DNA from: Thalassobius vesicularis | GTDB lineage: Bacteria; Pseudomonadota; Alphaproteobacteria; Rhodobacterales; Rhodobacteraceae | Assembly (NCBI RefSeq): GCF_004799325.1 | Contig: NZ_SSMD01000001.1 | Location: 434,001 to 498,000, forward strand | DNA length: 64,000 bases | Direction: 5' to 3' | Part shown: piece after piece, positions 44,864 to 52,842 of the stretch | Numbering within the stretch: position 1 is the stretch's first letter | How the letters are laid out: each line of letters opens with the position of its first letter | Program-made: the position numbers and the translations under genes | Notes under the pieces: generated by a model | The model's database searches: none | What the model was told of the DNA's origin: nothing | The model's input: only the letters and a program-made list of their open reading frames with translations

Positions 44864-45999
44864 ACCCGATTGCCCTGAACCCAGGTGCCCCGCACGACCG
44901 GCGCGCCGGCGATCCGTTTCACCCGGATCAGATCGGCGCGTTCGCCCAAGGCGATCCGCCCGCGATCCGTCAGGCCCGAGGCATCGGCGGGCGCCTTCGT
45001 CACCGTCGCGATCCCGCGCGCCATGTTGCCCCACATATCCCCCAGCAGCAGCGCCGAGGCCAGCAAGGCAGCCGGCACGTAGTCCGAGGACACGATGTCC
45101 AGCAGGTCCAGCTCGGCCAGCTCTCCGGCCGCAACATTCCCCGAATGGGAGCCACCCCGGATCAGGTTCGGCGCACCCATCATCACGGCGATCCCGTGGG
45201 CATGACAGGCGCGCGCGGCCTCGACGGTGGTCGGGAACTCGGCCAGACGGATACCGTGCGAGGCGGACGTTTTGACATGTGCTTCGGTGGTGTCATCATG
45301 GCTGGCCAGAACCGCGCCGTAACGACGGGCGGCCTCGACGGCCAGCACCTCGTGTCGCTCGCCATTGCGCGCCCGCATCTCGCGCAGCTGCGCAACGTGT
45401 TCGGCAAAGTCGTCCTCGGTCATGTTGTTCTTGCCCATGACATAGGCCTTTAGCTTGCTGATATCGCGGAACTGCCGCTGGCCGGGCGTGTGATCCATCA
45501 GGCTTACGATGCCGACGCGATCATCGGGACCGAATTCACCCATCTCCTCTTCCAGCGTTTCCGAGCACACCTCGGCCCGCAGGTGCAGGTAATGACTGAT
45601 CTTCAACGCACCCGCCTGGCGCAGCTCCAGCAACTCGCGCGACAGAGAGCGCGCGTATTTCAGATAGCGCCCCTTGCCCGACGGGATCGAGCCAACCCGC
45701 ATCGCATCGAACACCGTGGTGATCCCGACGCTGGCCAGCTCAGCGTCGTGGGCGACGATGGCGGCGGCGTGGGGCCAGTCGACCTTGGGGCGGGGCTGGA
45801 TGTGCCGCTCCAGGTTATCGGTATGCAGCTCAATCAGGCCGGGGCACAGCAGATCCCCCTCCATGTCCAGCGCGCCGGGGGGCACCTCGCTGCCACTGTC
45901 CAAAGCCGCGATCACGCCGTCCTTGACGACCACCGTGCCACGGATGGCTTCGTTTTCCAGCACCAGATTGGCATTGGCCAGGATCAGTTGATTTGTCAT
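44857..45999 (-). CDS. phnM: Alpha-D-ribose 1-methylphosphonate 5-triphosphate diphosphatase
   Basis: A 380-residue amidohydrolase-fold enzyme that removes pyrophosphate from the phosphonylated ribose triphosphate, giving the C-P lyase substrate. Metal ligands lie in LIELHTDNLERH and LASHDDTTEAHV, and the MGAPNLIRGGSHSGNVAAGE block is typical. It is divergent from the DUF1045 gene (56 bases between starts) rather than contiguous with phnN. A second, different PhnM homologue is encoded at 52843-54015. Confidence 0.94.
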   Translation of the reverse strand: MTNQLILANANLVLENEAIRGTVVVKDGVIAALDSGSEVPPGALDMEGDLLCPGLIELHTDNLERHIQPRPKVDWPHAAAIVAHDAELASVGITTVFDAMRVGSIPSGKGRYLKYARSLSRELLELRQAGALKISHYLHLRAEVCSETLEEEMGEFGPDDRVGIVSLMDHTPGQRQFRDISKLKAYVMGKNNMTEDDFAEHVAQLREMRARNGERHEVLAVEAARRYGAVLASHDDTTEAHVKTSASHGIRLAEFPTTVEAARACHAHGIAVMMGAPNLIRGGSHSGNVAAGELAELDLLDIVSSDYVPAALLASALLLGDMWGNMARGIATVTKAPADASGLTDRGRIALGERADLIRVKRIAGAPVVRGTWVQGNRVS

Positions 46000-46055
46000 G
46001 CTCTTGTTACCTTACGGCCTCATGCCGCCTTGCAAAGAAAAACAGAGGCCACATC

Positions 46056-46739
46056 GTGACCAAATTCAAACGTTTCGCCGTGTATTTCGCGCCCGAGCCC
46101 GGCCTGCTTGCCGAATTTGGCGCAGATTGGCTGGGCTGGGATCTGGCCAAGGGCCAACCCGCCGAACATCCGGTGATCGAGGGGCTGGACATTGCCGCCC
46201 TGACCGCCACGCCGCGCAAATACGGGCTGCACGGCACGATCAAACCGCCGTTCCGGCTGGCCGAAGGCACGGACTCCCCGGCGCTTGAGGCCGCCGTGGC
46301 TGCGCTGTGTGCCATCCTGCGTCCGCTGACGCTGGACGGGCTGGAGCTGACGCGTTTGGGCGGGTTTCTGGCCCTGACCGTGACAGGCGACACCGCCCCG
46401 CTCAGCACCCTCGCCGCCCACGTCGTTCGGGATCTGGACAGCTTTCGCGCCCCCCCGTCCGAGGCCGAGTTGCTCCGCCGCCGCAAAGCCAACCTGTCGC
46501 CCCGGCAAGAGGAACTGCTGACGCGCTGGGGCTACCCCTACGTGATGGAGGAGTTCCGTTTCCACATCACCCTGACCGGCAAGATGCCCCGCAATCATGC
46601 CGAAACGGTGCATCAACAAATGGACCCCGTGATCGCCCCGCTGCTGCCGCGGCCCTTCGTGGTCAGTTCGCTCTGTCTGGTGGGCGAGGATGAGGACGGC
46701 ATGTTCCATCTGATCCACCGCTACGCCCTTTCCGGCTGA
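46056..46739 (+). CDS. DUF1045 protein, 2H phosphoesterase-like (phosphonate operon)
   Basis: A 227-residue protein with two H-x-T/S motifs (HGTIKPPF and FHITLTG), the hallmark of 2H phosphoesterases that act on cyclic phosphates, in the DUF1045 family regularly encoded with C-P lyase genes. The GTG at 46056 starts VTKFKRFAVYFAPEPG. The gene points opposite to the phn genes and its end overlaps phnN by 19 bases. By logic of the pathway it could open the ribose 1,2-cyclic 5-phosphate made by PhnJ, replacing PhnP, which is absent here. This role is inferred. Confidence 0.85.
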   Translation: MTKFKRFAVYFAPEPGLLAEFGADWLGWDLAKGQPAEHPVIEGLDIAALTATPRKYGLHGTIKPPFRLAEGTDSPALEAAVAALCAILRPLTLDGLELTRLGGFLALTVTGDTAPLSTLAAHVVRDLDSFRAPPSEAELLRRRKANLSPRQEELLTRWGYPYVMEEFRFHITLTGKMPRNHAETVHQQMDPVIAPLLPRPFVVSSLCLVGEDEDGMFHLIHRYALSG

Positions 46740-47263
46740 AGCGCCGCCTCAAACGCGGCCACCGCCGTCTCAAGCGTGCCCTCGTTGCGGATCACGACAG
46801 GCGAAATCCCAGCCGGCAGCGCAAAATCCGCGCGCTCCAGCCGTTTGGCCATGTCCTCGGCGCTCTCGCGCCCCCGGTCCTGCAAGCGCTGCGCAAGCAC
46901 ATCTGCAGACGCCGTGATGACCACCGTCATCGACCGCTCAAACCGATCTGACATCAGCGGCAGCACCGCGCGAGAAAGATTCGCCAGCACATCCCGCCCC
47001 TCGGCAAGGTGCTGATCGACGCTCGCCGGGATACCGTATGCCAGCCCATGCGCCCGCCAGTGCAGCGCGAACGCGCCTGCCGCCACCATCTCTGTAAACT
47101 CCGCCTCACTGACCGAGGTTGCATCCTCGCCAGCCGCCTCCGGGCTGCGCGTGATGACACGCGTGACCCGGTAAATCTCGGGATGGCGCGTACAAACGGC
47201 CTCCATGACCGTGTCCTTGCCCGCCCCGGACGGGCCGACAACCGCGATGAACCGCCCCGTCAT
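46721..47263 (-). CDS. phnN: Ribose 1,5-bisphosphate phosphokinase
   Basis: A 180-residue P-loop kinase (VVGPSGAGKDTVME) of the guanylate-kinase-like fold that turns ribose 1,5-bisphosphate into PRPP, the last step of C-P lyase sugar recycling. The RVITRSPEAAGEDATSVSE segment is typical of PhnN. The start overlaps the phnL stop by four bases. Confidence 0.92.
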   Translation of the reverse strand: MTGRFIAVVGPSGAGKDTVMEAVCTRHPEIYRVTRVITRSPEAAGEDATSVSEAEFTEMVAAGAFALHWRAHGLAYGIPASVDQHLAEGRDVLANLSRAVLPLMSDRFERSMTVVITASADVLAQRLQDRGRESAEDMAKRLERADFALPAGISPVVIRNEGTLETAVAAFEAALQPERA

Positions 47264-47943
47264 GCCACCGCCTTCGGCGCAAAGCCCGTCACATCGACCT
47301 CGCGGTCACACACCCGCTCGCGCGCGGCCTTGTCGTGGAAAATCCCGATGATCGCCGCCCCGCGCGCCTTGGCCTCTTCAATCAGGCCCAGCACCACCTC
47401 GCGGTTCTTCGCGTCCAGACTGGCGGTCGGTTCATCCAGCAGCATCGCCGGAAACGCATGAGCAAAGCCGCGCGCGATGTTCACCCGCTGCTGCTCGCCC
47501 CCTGAAAACGTGGTGGGGGACAGCGCCCACAACCGTTCCGGAATGTTCAACCGCCCCAGCAAATCCCGCGCCCGCTCGTGCGCTTCCTCGACACCAACGC
47601 CCACGTTCAGCAACGGCTCGGCCACCACATCCAGCGTCGGCACGCGCGGCACCACCCGCAAAAACTGGCTGACATAGCCCAACACCTCGCGGCGCAACGC
47701 CAATATCTCGCGCGGCTCAGCCCGTGCGAGATCGACATCCCCCACTAGGATCGAGCCGCCATTGGCCAAATAATTCCCATAAATCATCCGCATCAGCGTC
47801 GATTTCCCCGCGCCCGACGCCCCGACCAACGCCACGCATTCGCCCGGCGCCACGCTCAGCGATCCACCCGCCATCACGGGGATCACCGCGCCACCCTGAT
47901 TATGCAGCACGAACTCTTTCGACAGGTCCCTGATCTCAATCAT
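47260..47943 (-). CDS. phnL: C-P lyase ABC-type subunit PhnL
   Basis: A 227-residue ATPase subunit of the C-P lyase system, with Walker A (GASGAGKST), signature (FSGGEQQRVNIARG) and Walker B (AMLLDEPTASLD). Genetic and structural work on homologues links PhnL and PhnK to the PhnGHIJ core. The ATG at 47943 comes directly after the AGAAGAAG tail of repeat copy E, which therefore provides its ribosome-binding region. Confidence 0.93.
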   Translation of the reverse strand: MIEIRDLSKEFVLHNQGGAVIPVMAGGSLSVAPGECVALVGASGAGKSTLMRMIYGNYLANGGSILVGDVDLARAEPREILALRREVLGYVSQFLRVVPRVPTLDVVAEPLLNVGVGVEEAHERARDLLGRLNIPERLWALSPTTFSGGEQQRVNIARGFAHAFPAMLLDEPTASLDAKNREVVLGLIEEAKARGAAIIGIFHDKAARERVCDREVDVTGFAPKAVA

Positions 47944-47996
47944 CTTCTTCTTTTCCCAAATATCCTCGGGGGGTGTGGGGGGCAGACAGCCCCCCA
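47944..47996 (-). repeat. Dispersed hairpin/GGATATTT repeat, copy E
   Basis: On the minus strand: TGGGGGGC-TGTCT-GCCCCCCA hairpin (47996-47976), a short spacer, CCGAGGATATTTGGGAAAAG and AAGAAG ending at 47944, immediately before the phnL ATG (47943). The whole spacer between phnK and phnL is repeat. Confidence 0.75.
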
Positions 47997-47998
47997 CC

Positions 47999-48769
47999 TC
48001 ACACCTGCAACACAGAGCTGACCAGAAGTTGCGTATAGCCATGCTGTGGGTCGTCCAACACCTGATCGGTCAGCCCGCTTTCCACCACATGGCCGGATTT
48101 CATCACCATCAGCCGGTCCGCCAGCAACCGCACCACCGCCAGGTCATGGGTCACGATGATAGCGCTCAGCCCCATCTCGCGCACCAGCCCGCGCAGCAGG
48201 TCCAGCAGCCGCGCCTGCACCGAGACGTCCAGCCCCCCCGTCGGCTCGTCCATGAACACCAGCCGAGGCCCCGTCACCAGGTTCCGCGCAATCTGCAAGC
48301 GTTGCTGCATCCCGCCACTGAACGCACTGGGGCGGTCGTCCACGCGGTCCTCGGCGATCTCGACCCGTTCCAGCCAGTCGATCGCCTTGGCGCGGATGTC
48401 GCCGTAATTGCGCGCGCCCACGGCCATCAGCCGCTCGCCGACATTGCCGCCCGCGCTGACGCCCATCCGCAACCCGTCCCGCGCGTGCTGATGTACAAAG
48501 GCCCAGTCGGTGCGGCCCAGCATCCGGCGCTCGGGTTCGCTCATCGTCACGGTGTCGCGCAATCCATCCGCTCGCGTATGAAACAGCACCTCGCCTGCGT
48601 CCGGCTCCAGACGACCGGCAAGACAGTTCAGCAGCGTCGACTTCCCCGAGCCGCTTTCACCGACAATCCCCATCACCTCACCGGGGTACAGATCAAAGGA
48701 CACGTCATTGCACCCGATCCGGTTGCCATAGAATTTCGACAGGTTGTTGACCTTCAGAAGCGGCGTCAT
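47999..48769 (-). CDS. phnK: C-P lyase ABC-type subunit PhnK
   Basis: A 256-residue ATPase with Walker A (GESGSGKST), signature (FSGGMQQRLQIARN) and Walker B (LVFMDEPTGGLD), related to nickel and peptide transporter ATPases but part of C-P lyase, docking on the PhnJ subunit. The start overlaps the phnJ stop. It is followed by repeat copy E and phnL. Confidence 0.93.
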   Translation of the reverse strand: MTPLLKVNNLSKFYGNRIGCNDVSFDLYPGEVMGIVGESGSGKSTLLNCLAGRLEPDAGEVLFHTRADGLRDTVTMSEPERRMLGRTDWAFVHQHARDGLRMGVSAGGNVGERLMAVGARNYGDIRAKAIDWLERVEIAEDRVDDRPSAFSGGMQQRLQIARNLVTGPRLVFMDEPTGGLDVSVQARLLDLLRGLVREMGLSAIIVTHDLAVVRLLADRLMVMKSGHVVESGLTDQVLDDPQHGYTQLLVSSVLQV

Positions 48770-49638
48770 GCTGCGTCCTCCTCAAACGGGGCACCTTGCG
48801 CACCGATATGTCCCTCGGCCCGGCGTCCCCGGCAGAAATCGGTATCCGAACACACGAACATCCGCCCACCCGCGTCATCGACGATGACCTCGTCCAGATA
48901 GGATGTATCGCAGCCGCAAAGATCGCAGGCATGGTCGGCCTTGCTGGCCTCGAACGGGTAATCCTCGAAATCCAAACTGACGGCCTTGGTGTAGGGCGGC
49001 AGCGCATAAATCCGCTGTTCGCGCCCGGCGCCGAACAGTTGGATCGCGGCCATCTCCAGCTTGGGGTTATCGAATTTCGGGATCGGCGATGGGTCCATCA
49101 CATAGCGCCCCTCGACCTTCACCGGATAGGCATAGGCCGTCGAAATCGCCCCATTGCGCGAGATATCCTCGTACAGTTTCACATGCATCAAGCCGTATTC
49201 CTCCAGCGCGTGCATCTTGCGGGTCTCAGTCTCGCGCGGCTCCAGAAAGCGCAGGGGTTCGGGGATCGGCACCTGGTAAACCAGGATCTGATCCTCGCGC
49301 AGCGGCTCTTCGGGGATGCGGTGGCGGGTCTGGATCACATCCGCGTCCGAGGTCCGCTCGGTCACCGCAACACCAGCAGTCTTTTGGAAAAACTTGCGGA
49401 TTGAGACGGCATTCGTGGTGTCATCGGCACCCTGGTCGATCACCTTCATCGTGTCCTCGGGCGTCAGCACAGCGGCGCTGACCTGCACGCCGCCGGTGCC
49501 CCAGCCATAGGGCATCGGCATCTCGCGGCTGGCAAACGGCACCTGATAGCCGGGGATCGCCAACCCTTTCAGGATGGCCCGCCGGATCATGCGTTTGGTC
49601 TGTTCATCCAGATAGGCAAAGTTGTAGGCTTCGCTCAT
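48766..49638 (-). CDS. phnJ: C-P lyase radical-SAM subunit PhnJ
   Basis: The catalytic 290-residue subunit that cleaves the carbon-phosphorus bond. The cysteines for the 4Fe-4S cluster and the thiyl radical lie in HACDLCGCDTSYLDE and VCSDTDFCRG near residue 245-280, and GYQVPFASREMPMPYGWGTG is typical. ATG 49638 is used; the next gene upstream on the strand, phnI, is unusually far (194 bases), and the gap holds an antisense ORF. Confidence 0.95.
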   Translation of the reverse strand: MSEAYNFAYLDEQTKRMIRRAILKGLAIPGYQVPFASREMPMPYGWGTGGVQVSAAVLTPEDTMKVIDQGADDTTNAVSIRKFFQKTAGVAVTERTSDADVIQTRHRIPEEPLREDQILVYQVPIPEPLRFLEPRETETRKMHALEEYGLMHVKLYEDISRNGAISTAYAYPVKVEGRYVMDPSPIPKFDNPKLEMAAIQLFGAGREQRIYALPPYTKAVSLDFEDYPFEASKADHACDLCGCDTSYLDEVIVDDAGGRMFVCSDTDFCRGRRAEGHIGAQGAPFEEDAA

Positions 49639-49670
49639 TGTTCGATCTCCTGCGCGCAAAGGGCCGCACG

Positions 49671-49835
49671 ATGCTGGGCACCGCCGTCACCATTGCGATT
49701 GTCGTTGCCTTTGCGGGCATGCTGGGCCTGTTCGGCCGCAAGAAGCGCCCGCCGCGCTATGATCCGAATGTCAGCACCGATGGCGGCGATGACGTTGGCT
49801 GGTCCGACGGGGACGGAGATGGGGACGGCGATTAA
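49671..49835 (+). CDS. Small antisense membrane ORF between phnI and phnJ
   Basis: A 54-codon plus-strand ORF: MLGTAVTIAIVVAFAGMLGL forms one membrane helix, then a basic patch (GRKKRPPRY) and an acidic Asp/Gly-rich tail (SDGDGDGDGD). AAAGGG stands before the ATG at a usable distance. It fills the only sizeable gap in the tight phnGHIJKL run and its stop overlaps the phnI stop. The order helix, positive cluster, outside tail looks like a real small membrane protein (positive-inside), but expression is not shown. I do not recognise a family. Confidence 0.5.
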   Translation: MLGTAVTIAIVVAFAGMLGLFGRKKRPPRYDPNVSTDGGDDVGWSDGDGDGDGD

Positions 49836-50923
49836 GCGCATTCCGCCGCCTCCCGCAGGGCCGTCGTCGCCTCGGCGCGCATTTTGCGGACCAGTTCCAG
49901 TTCGGACTGGAAATCAACGTAGTGGGGCAGCTTGATATGCTCCAGGAACCCGGTCGCCTGAATGTTGTCGGCGTGGTACAGCACGAATTCCTCGTCCTGC
50001 GCCGGGGCGCCTTCGAAGTCCTCGCCCAGTTCTTTCCAGCGCAGTGCACGGTCGACCAAGGCCATCGAGATCGCCTTGCGCTCGGTCTGACCGAATACCA
50101 GCCCATAGCCACGGGTGAATTGCGGCGGCTCAACCTTCGAGCCTTTGAACTGGTTTACCGTCTCGCATTCGGTCAGCTCGACCTCGCCGATGTCGATGGC
50201 GAAGCCCAGCTCGGGGATCTCCATCTCGACTGCGCAGGTACCGATCCGCAGCTCGCCAACAAAGGCGTGATTGCGGGCATAGCCGCGCTGGGTCGAATAG
50301 GCCATGCCCAGCACAAACCCCTCGTCCCCACGGGTCAGCGATTGTAACCGCAGCGCCCGCGCGGCGGGCAACTCCAGCGGTTCGCGCGTCAGGTCGGGCG
50401 GGGTCTGGTCGCTGTCGGCCTCGGTCTGGATCAAGCCTTCCTTGTTCAGGAATTCGGTGATGTGAGGCACTGGGCCGGGGGTGGTATCGCGGGTCGGCGC
50501 GTCGGGCACCTCGCCCTCGGCGGCCAGTTTGAAATCCAGCAGGCGGTGCGTGTAGTCAAACGTCGGCCCCAGCACCTGCCCGCCCGGAGCGTCCTTGAAC
50601 GTCGCGCTGATGCGGCGGATGCAGTCCATCCGCTCGGTCTCAATCGGCAGGGTGTAGCCAAAGCGCGGCAACGTAGTGCGATAGGCGCGGATCAAAAAGA
50701 TCGCCTCGATCAGATCGCCACGCGCCTGTTTGATCGCCAGTGCGGCCAGATCGGGATCGTAGAGCGAACCCTCGGCCATCACCCGGTTCACCGCCAGCGT
50801 CATCTGTTCGCGTATCTGCGCGACCGACAGCTCGGGGATCGCGGTGTCGCCCCGGCGTTCCTCAGCCAGCCAGGAATGGGCGGCGTCGATCGCCTTCTCT
50901 CCGCCTTTGACAGCAACGTACAT
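49832..50923 (-). CDS. phnI: C-P lyase core subunit PhnI
   Basis: A 363-residue subunit with nucleosidase/transfer activity that couples phosphonate to ribose triphosphate. Marks are MYVAVKGGEKAIDAAHSWLA at the start, RRGDTAIPELSVAQIREQM and the TEFLNKEGL block. The ATG at 50923 overlaps the phnH stop. The stop abuts the antisense small ORF. Confidence 0.95.
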   Translation of the reverse strand: MYVAVKGGEKAIDAAHSWLAEERRGDTAIPELSVAQIREQMTLAVNRVMAEGSLYDPDLAALAIKQARGDLIEAIFLIRAYRTTLPRFGYTLPIETERMDCIRRISATFKDAPGGQVLGPTFDYTHRLLDFKLAAEGEVPDAPTRDTTPGPVPHITEFLNKEGLIQTEADSDQTPPDLTREPLELPAARALRLQSLTRGDEGFVLGMAYSTQRGYARNHAFVGELRIGTCAVEMEIPELGFAIDIGEVELTECETVNQFKGSKVEPPQFTRGYGLVFGQTERKAISMALVDRALRWKELGEDFEGAPAQDEEFVLYHADNIQATGFLEHIKLPHYVDFQSELELVRKMRAEATTALREAAECA

Positions 50924-51492
50924 CAGGCCACCTCCGGTTTGGTGCTGCGCGGCAGGGCCGCCAGCGCGTCGCCATGTGTCAGGAAGAAATCCAGCCCCAG
51001 CGGGAACAGCGCGGCATTGCGCGCCATCAGGGCAGGGTCGGGCAAGTTCAGCGCCGCCGTTTCCGCGATACCCGGACCGCGCAGGGTGGTGCCGCTGGCG
51101 GTCAGTTCGGGCATTTCGACGATCAGCGTGGCGCTGCGGTCGGGATATTCCGAGGTGCCGATACGGTAGCCCTGCAAGGGCAGCAGGTCGTCCCACGAAC
51201 CAATCGCAAAGGCACAGAATTCATGCCTCGCAAAGGGCGCGCCGGTGTGAAAGGTGATCCAGTCGCGCACCGCTGCGCAGTCCAGGGCACCGGCCAGATA
51301 GACCGGGGTTTCCGCGTCCAGCAGCGTCAGCGCCAGAACGCCCGCCGCCACCGACATCGGCGCCGGAGGGGTCGCGCCCTCGACCATCTGGATTGTGCCG
51401 GGGCGCGCCATTGCGTTCATCGCCGCACGGAACGCGCGCGCCGACTGCTGCGGAGCCTGACTGAACCCACCGGACAAAGCTGCGTGCTGCAT
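50923..51492 (-). CDS. phnH: C-P lyase core subunit PhnH
   Basis: A 189-residue subunit of the PhnGHIJ core complex. GGFSQAPQQSARAFRAAMNA and AMARPGTIQMVEG are typical of the family, as is FCAFAIGSWDDLLPLQGYRI. The start overlaps the phnG stop and the stop overlaps phnI, so the run is translationally coupled. Confidence 0.94.
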   Translation of the reverse strand: MQHAALSGGFSQAPQQSARAFRAAMNAMARPGTIQMVEGATPPAPMSVAAGVLALTLLDAETPVYLAGALDCAAVRDWITFHTGAPFARHEFCAFAIGSWDDLLPLQGYRIGTSEYPDRSATLIVEMPELTASGTTLRGPGIAETAALNLPDPALMARNAALFPLGLDFFLTHGDALAALPRSTKPEVA

Positions 51493-51935
51493 CAGTCCTC
51501 TCCTCGTACCATCGTGAAGAACTCCACCTTCGTTGCCGCCGCTTTCGAGGCGCGAAGGGCGCGCTGCGTCTGCAAGTGATCCACCAGCGGGGTCAGGATC
51601 GTCGCCCGAACTACGTCGGCCTGCGGACCCTGCATCAGGGCATCAACCAGCGCGGCGATCCGCGCCTTGGCCTTGTCACGGCCTTGCACATAGGCATGAC
51701 CCACTTCGCCACTGCCCAATTGCAACGAGCAACGCGTCACGGTCATTTCCCCAAGATTGAAGGCAGCACCAGTGCCGCCCATCCGGCCACGCACCATCGC
51801 GCCGCCAACCTCGGGGGTGCGCAGGAATTCGAACTCCGGGGTCTCTCCGAAATCCGCCCACAGGCGCGACAGCAGCTCTGCCGGTGCTTTTGCCAGCGTG
51901 CTCATCCACGCCTTGCGATCTGTATTCGCGTCCAT
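51492..51935 (-). CDS. phnG: C-P lyase core subunit PhnG
   Basis: A 147-residue subunit opening the C-P lyase operon. The pattern RTPEVGGAMVRGRMGGTGAA and GEMTVTRCSLQLGSGEVGHA are PhnG hallmarks. The ATG at 51935 lies directly beside the TAGACA operator boxes shared with the divergent PhnF gene. Confidence 0.93.
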   Translation of the reverse strand: MDANTDRKAWMSTLAKAPAELLSRLWADFGETPEFEFLRTPEVGGAMVRGRMGGTGAAFNLGEMTVTRCSLQLGSGEVGHAYVQGRDKAKARIAALVDALMQGPQADVVRATILTPLVDHLQTQRALRASKAAATKVEFFTMVRGED

Positions 51936-51936
51936 C

Positions 51937-51982
51937 TAGACACCTTGCCAATTTGTCTACGTATCTATACAACTAGACAAAT
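51937..51982. promoter_or_regulatory. Candidate PhnF operator
   Basis: ATTTGTCTA (51951-51959) and TAGACAAAT (51974-51982) form perfect nine-base arms 14 bases apart, with a third TAGACA at 51937-51942 next to the phnG start. The spacer holds a smaller GTAT-CT-ATAC palindrome. It lies in the phnG/phnF divergent region, where a GntR-type repressor would control both genes. Confidence 0.6.
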
Positions 51983-52040
51983 ATTGCACCGACTCACCCG
52001 GCCAAGCAACCCGGGTTTTGTGAATTCTTGGTGACACTTG

Positions 52041-52748
52041 ATGCCCAAAACGCCCGTCTGGCGCGCGATTGCCGCCACGCTCATGGATGAAATCGCCAGC
52101 GGCCATTACCGGCCCGGTGACAAACTGCCGACCGAGGCCGAGCTGTCCACGCGGTTCGGCGTCAACCGCCACACCGTCCGCCGCGCCCTGGCCGAACTAG
52201 GCACGCTGGGCCTGACTCATGCGCGGCGCGGGGCCGGCGTGTTCGTGCTGTCCGAGCCGACGGATTACCGCATCGGCAAGCGCGTCCGCTTTCACCAGAA
52301 CCTGACCGAGGCCGGACGCCTGCCCGCCAAGCGCATACTGACCCTGCAAACCCGCCCCAGCGATAAAGACGAGGCTGAGGCACTGGCCCTGCCCCCCGGC
52401 GCCTCGGTCCATGTATACGAAGGTTTGTCGCTGGCTGACGGCACGCCGGTGGCCCTGTTCCGCTCCGTCTTTCCGGCGCAGCCCTTTCCGAACCTGCTGG
52501 CCGATCTGCAGTTCCACCAATCCGTCACCAAGGCCTTGGCCGCCGCCGGGATCGAGGATTACACCCGCGCTTCTACCCGGCTGACGGCCAAAACGGCCAC
52601 CGCAACGCAGGCCCTGCAACTGGGCATATCCGAAGGCGCCCCGATCCTGCGCACCGTCGCCATCAACCATGACACCACGGGCAGACCCATCGAATACGGC
52701 CACACCTGGTTCGTCGGGGATCGCATCACGCTGGTGGTCGCGGACTAG
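52041..52748 (+). CDS. phnF: GntR/HutC-type phosphonate regulator PhnF
   Basis: A 235-residue repressor. N-terminal GntR winged helix (GDKLPTEAELSTRFGVNRHT, VRRALAELGTLGLTHARRGA) and C-terminal UTRA effector domain (FRSVFPAQPFPNLLADL, GRPIEYGHTWFVGDR). Diverging from phnG it most likely represses the phn operon; phosphate or phosphonate intermediates are possible ligands. ATG 52041 is preferred over the TTG just before it. Confidence 0.9.
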   Translation: MPKTPVWRAIAATLMDEIASGHYRPGDKLPTEAELSTRFGVNRHTVRRALAELGTLGLTHARRGAGVFVLSEPTDYRIGKRVRFHQNLTEAGRLPAKRILTLQTRPSDKDEAEALALPPGASVHVYEGLSLADGTPVALFRSVFPAQPFPNLLADLQFHQSVTKALAAAGIEDYTRASTRLTAKTATATQALQLGISEGAPILRTVAINHDTTGRPIEYGHTWFVGDRITLVVAD

Positions 52749-52804
52749 GCGTTTCACCCGCTACATCCGCGCGATCATTGTCACAATCGCGACACGCAAC
52801 CTCT

Positions 52805-52828
52805 TTAGAACAAGGCAAATCGTTCTAA
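52805..52828. promoter_or_regulatory. Inverted repeat upstream of the second PhnM gene
   Basis: TTAGAAC (52805-52811) and GTTCTAA (52822-52828) form perfect seven-base arms ten bases apart, 15 bases before the ATG at 52843. It differs from the TGTCTA boxes at phnG, so another regulator may act here. Confidence 0.5.
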
Positions 52829-52842
52829 GGCAGTTTGCAATC

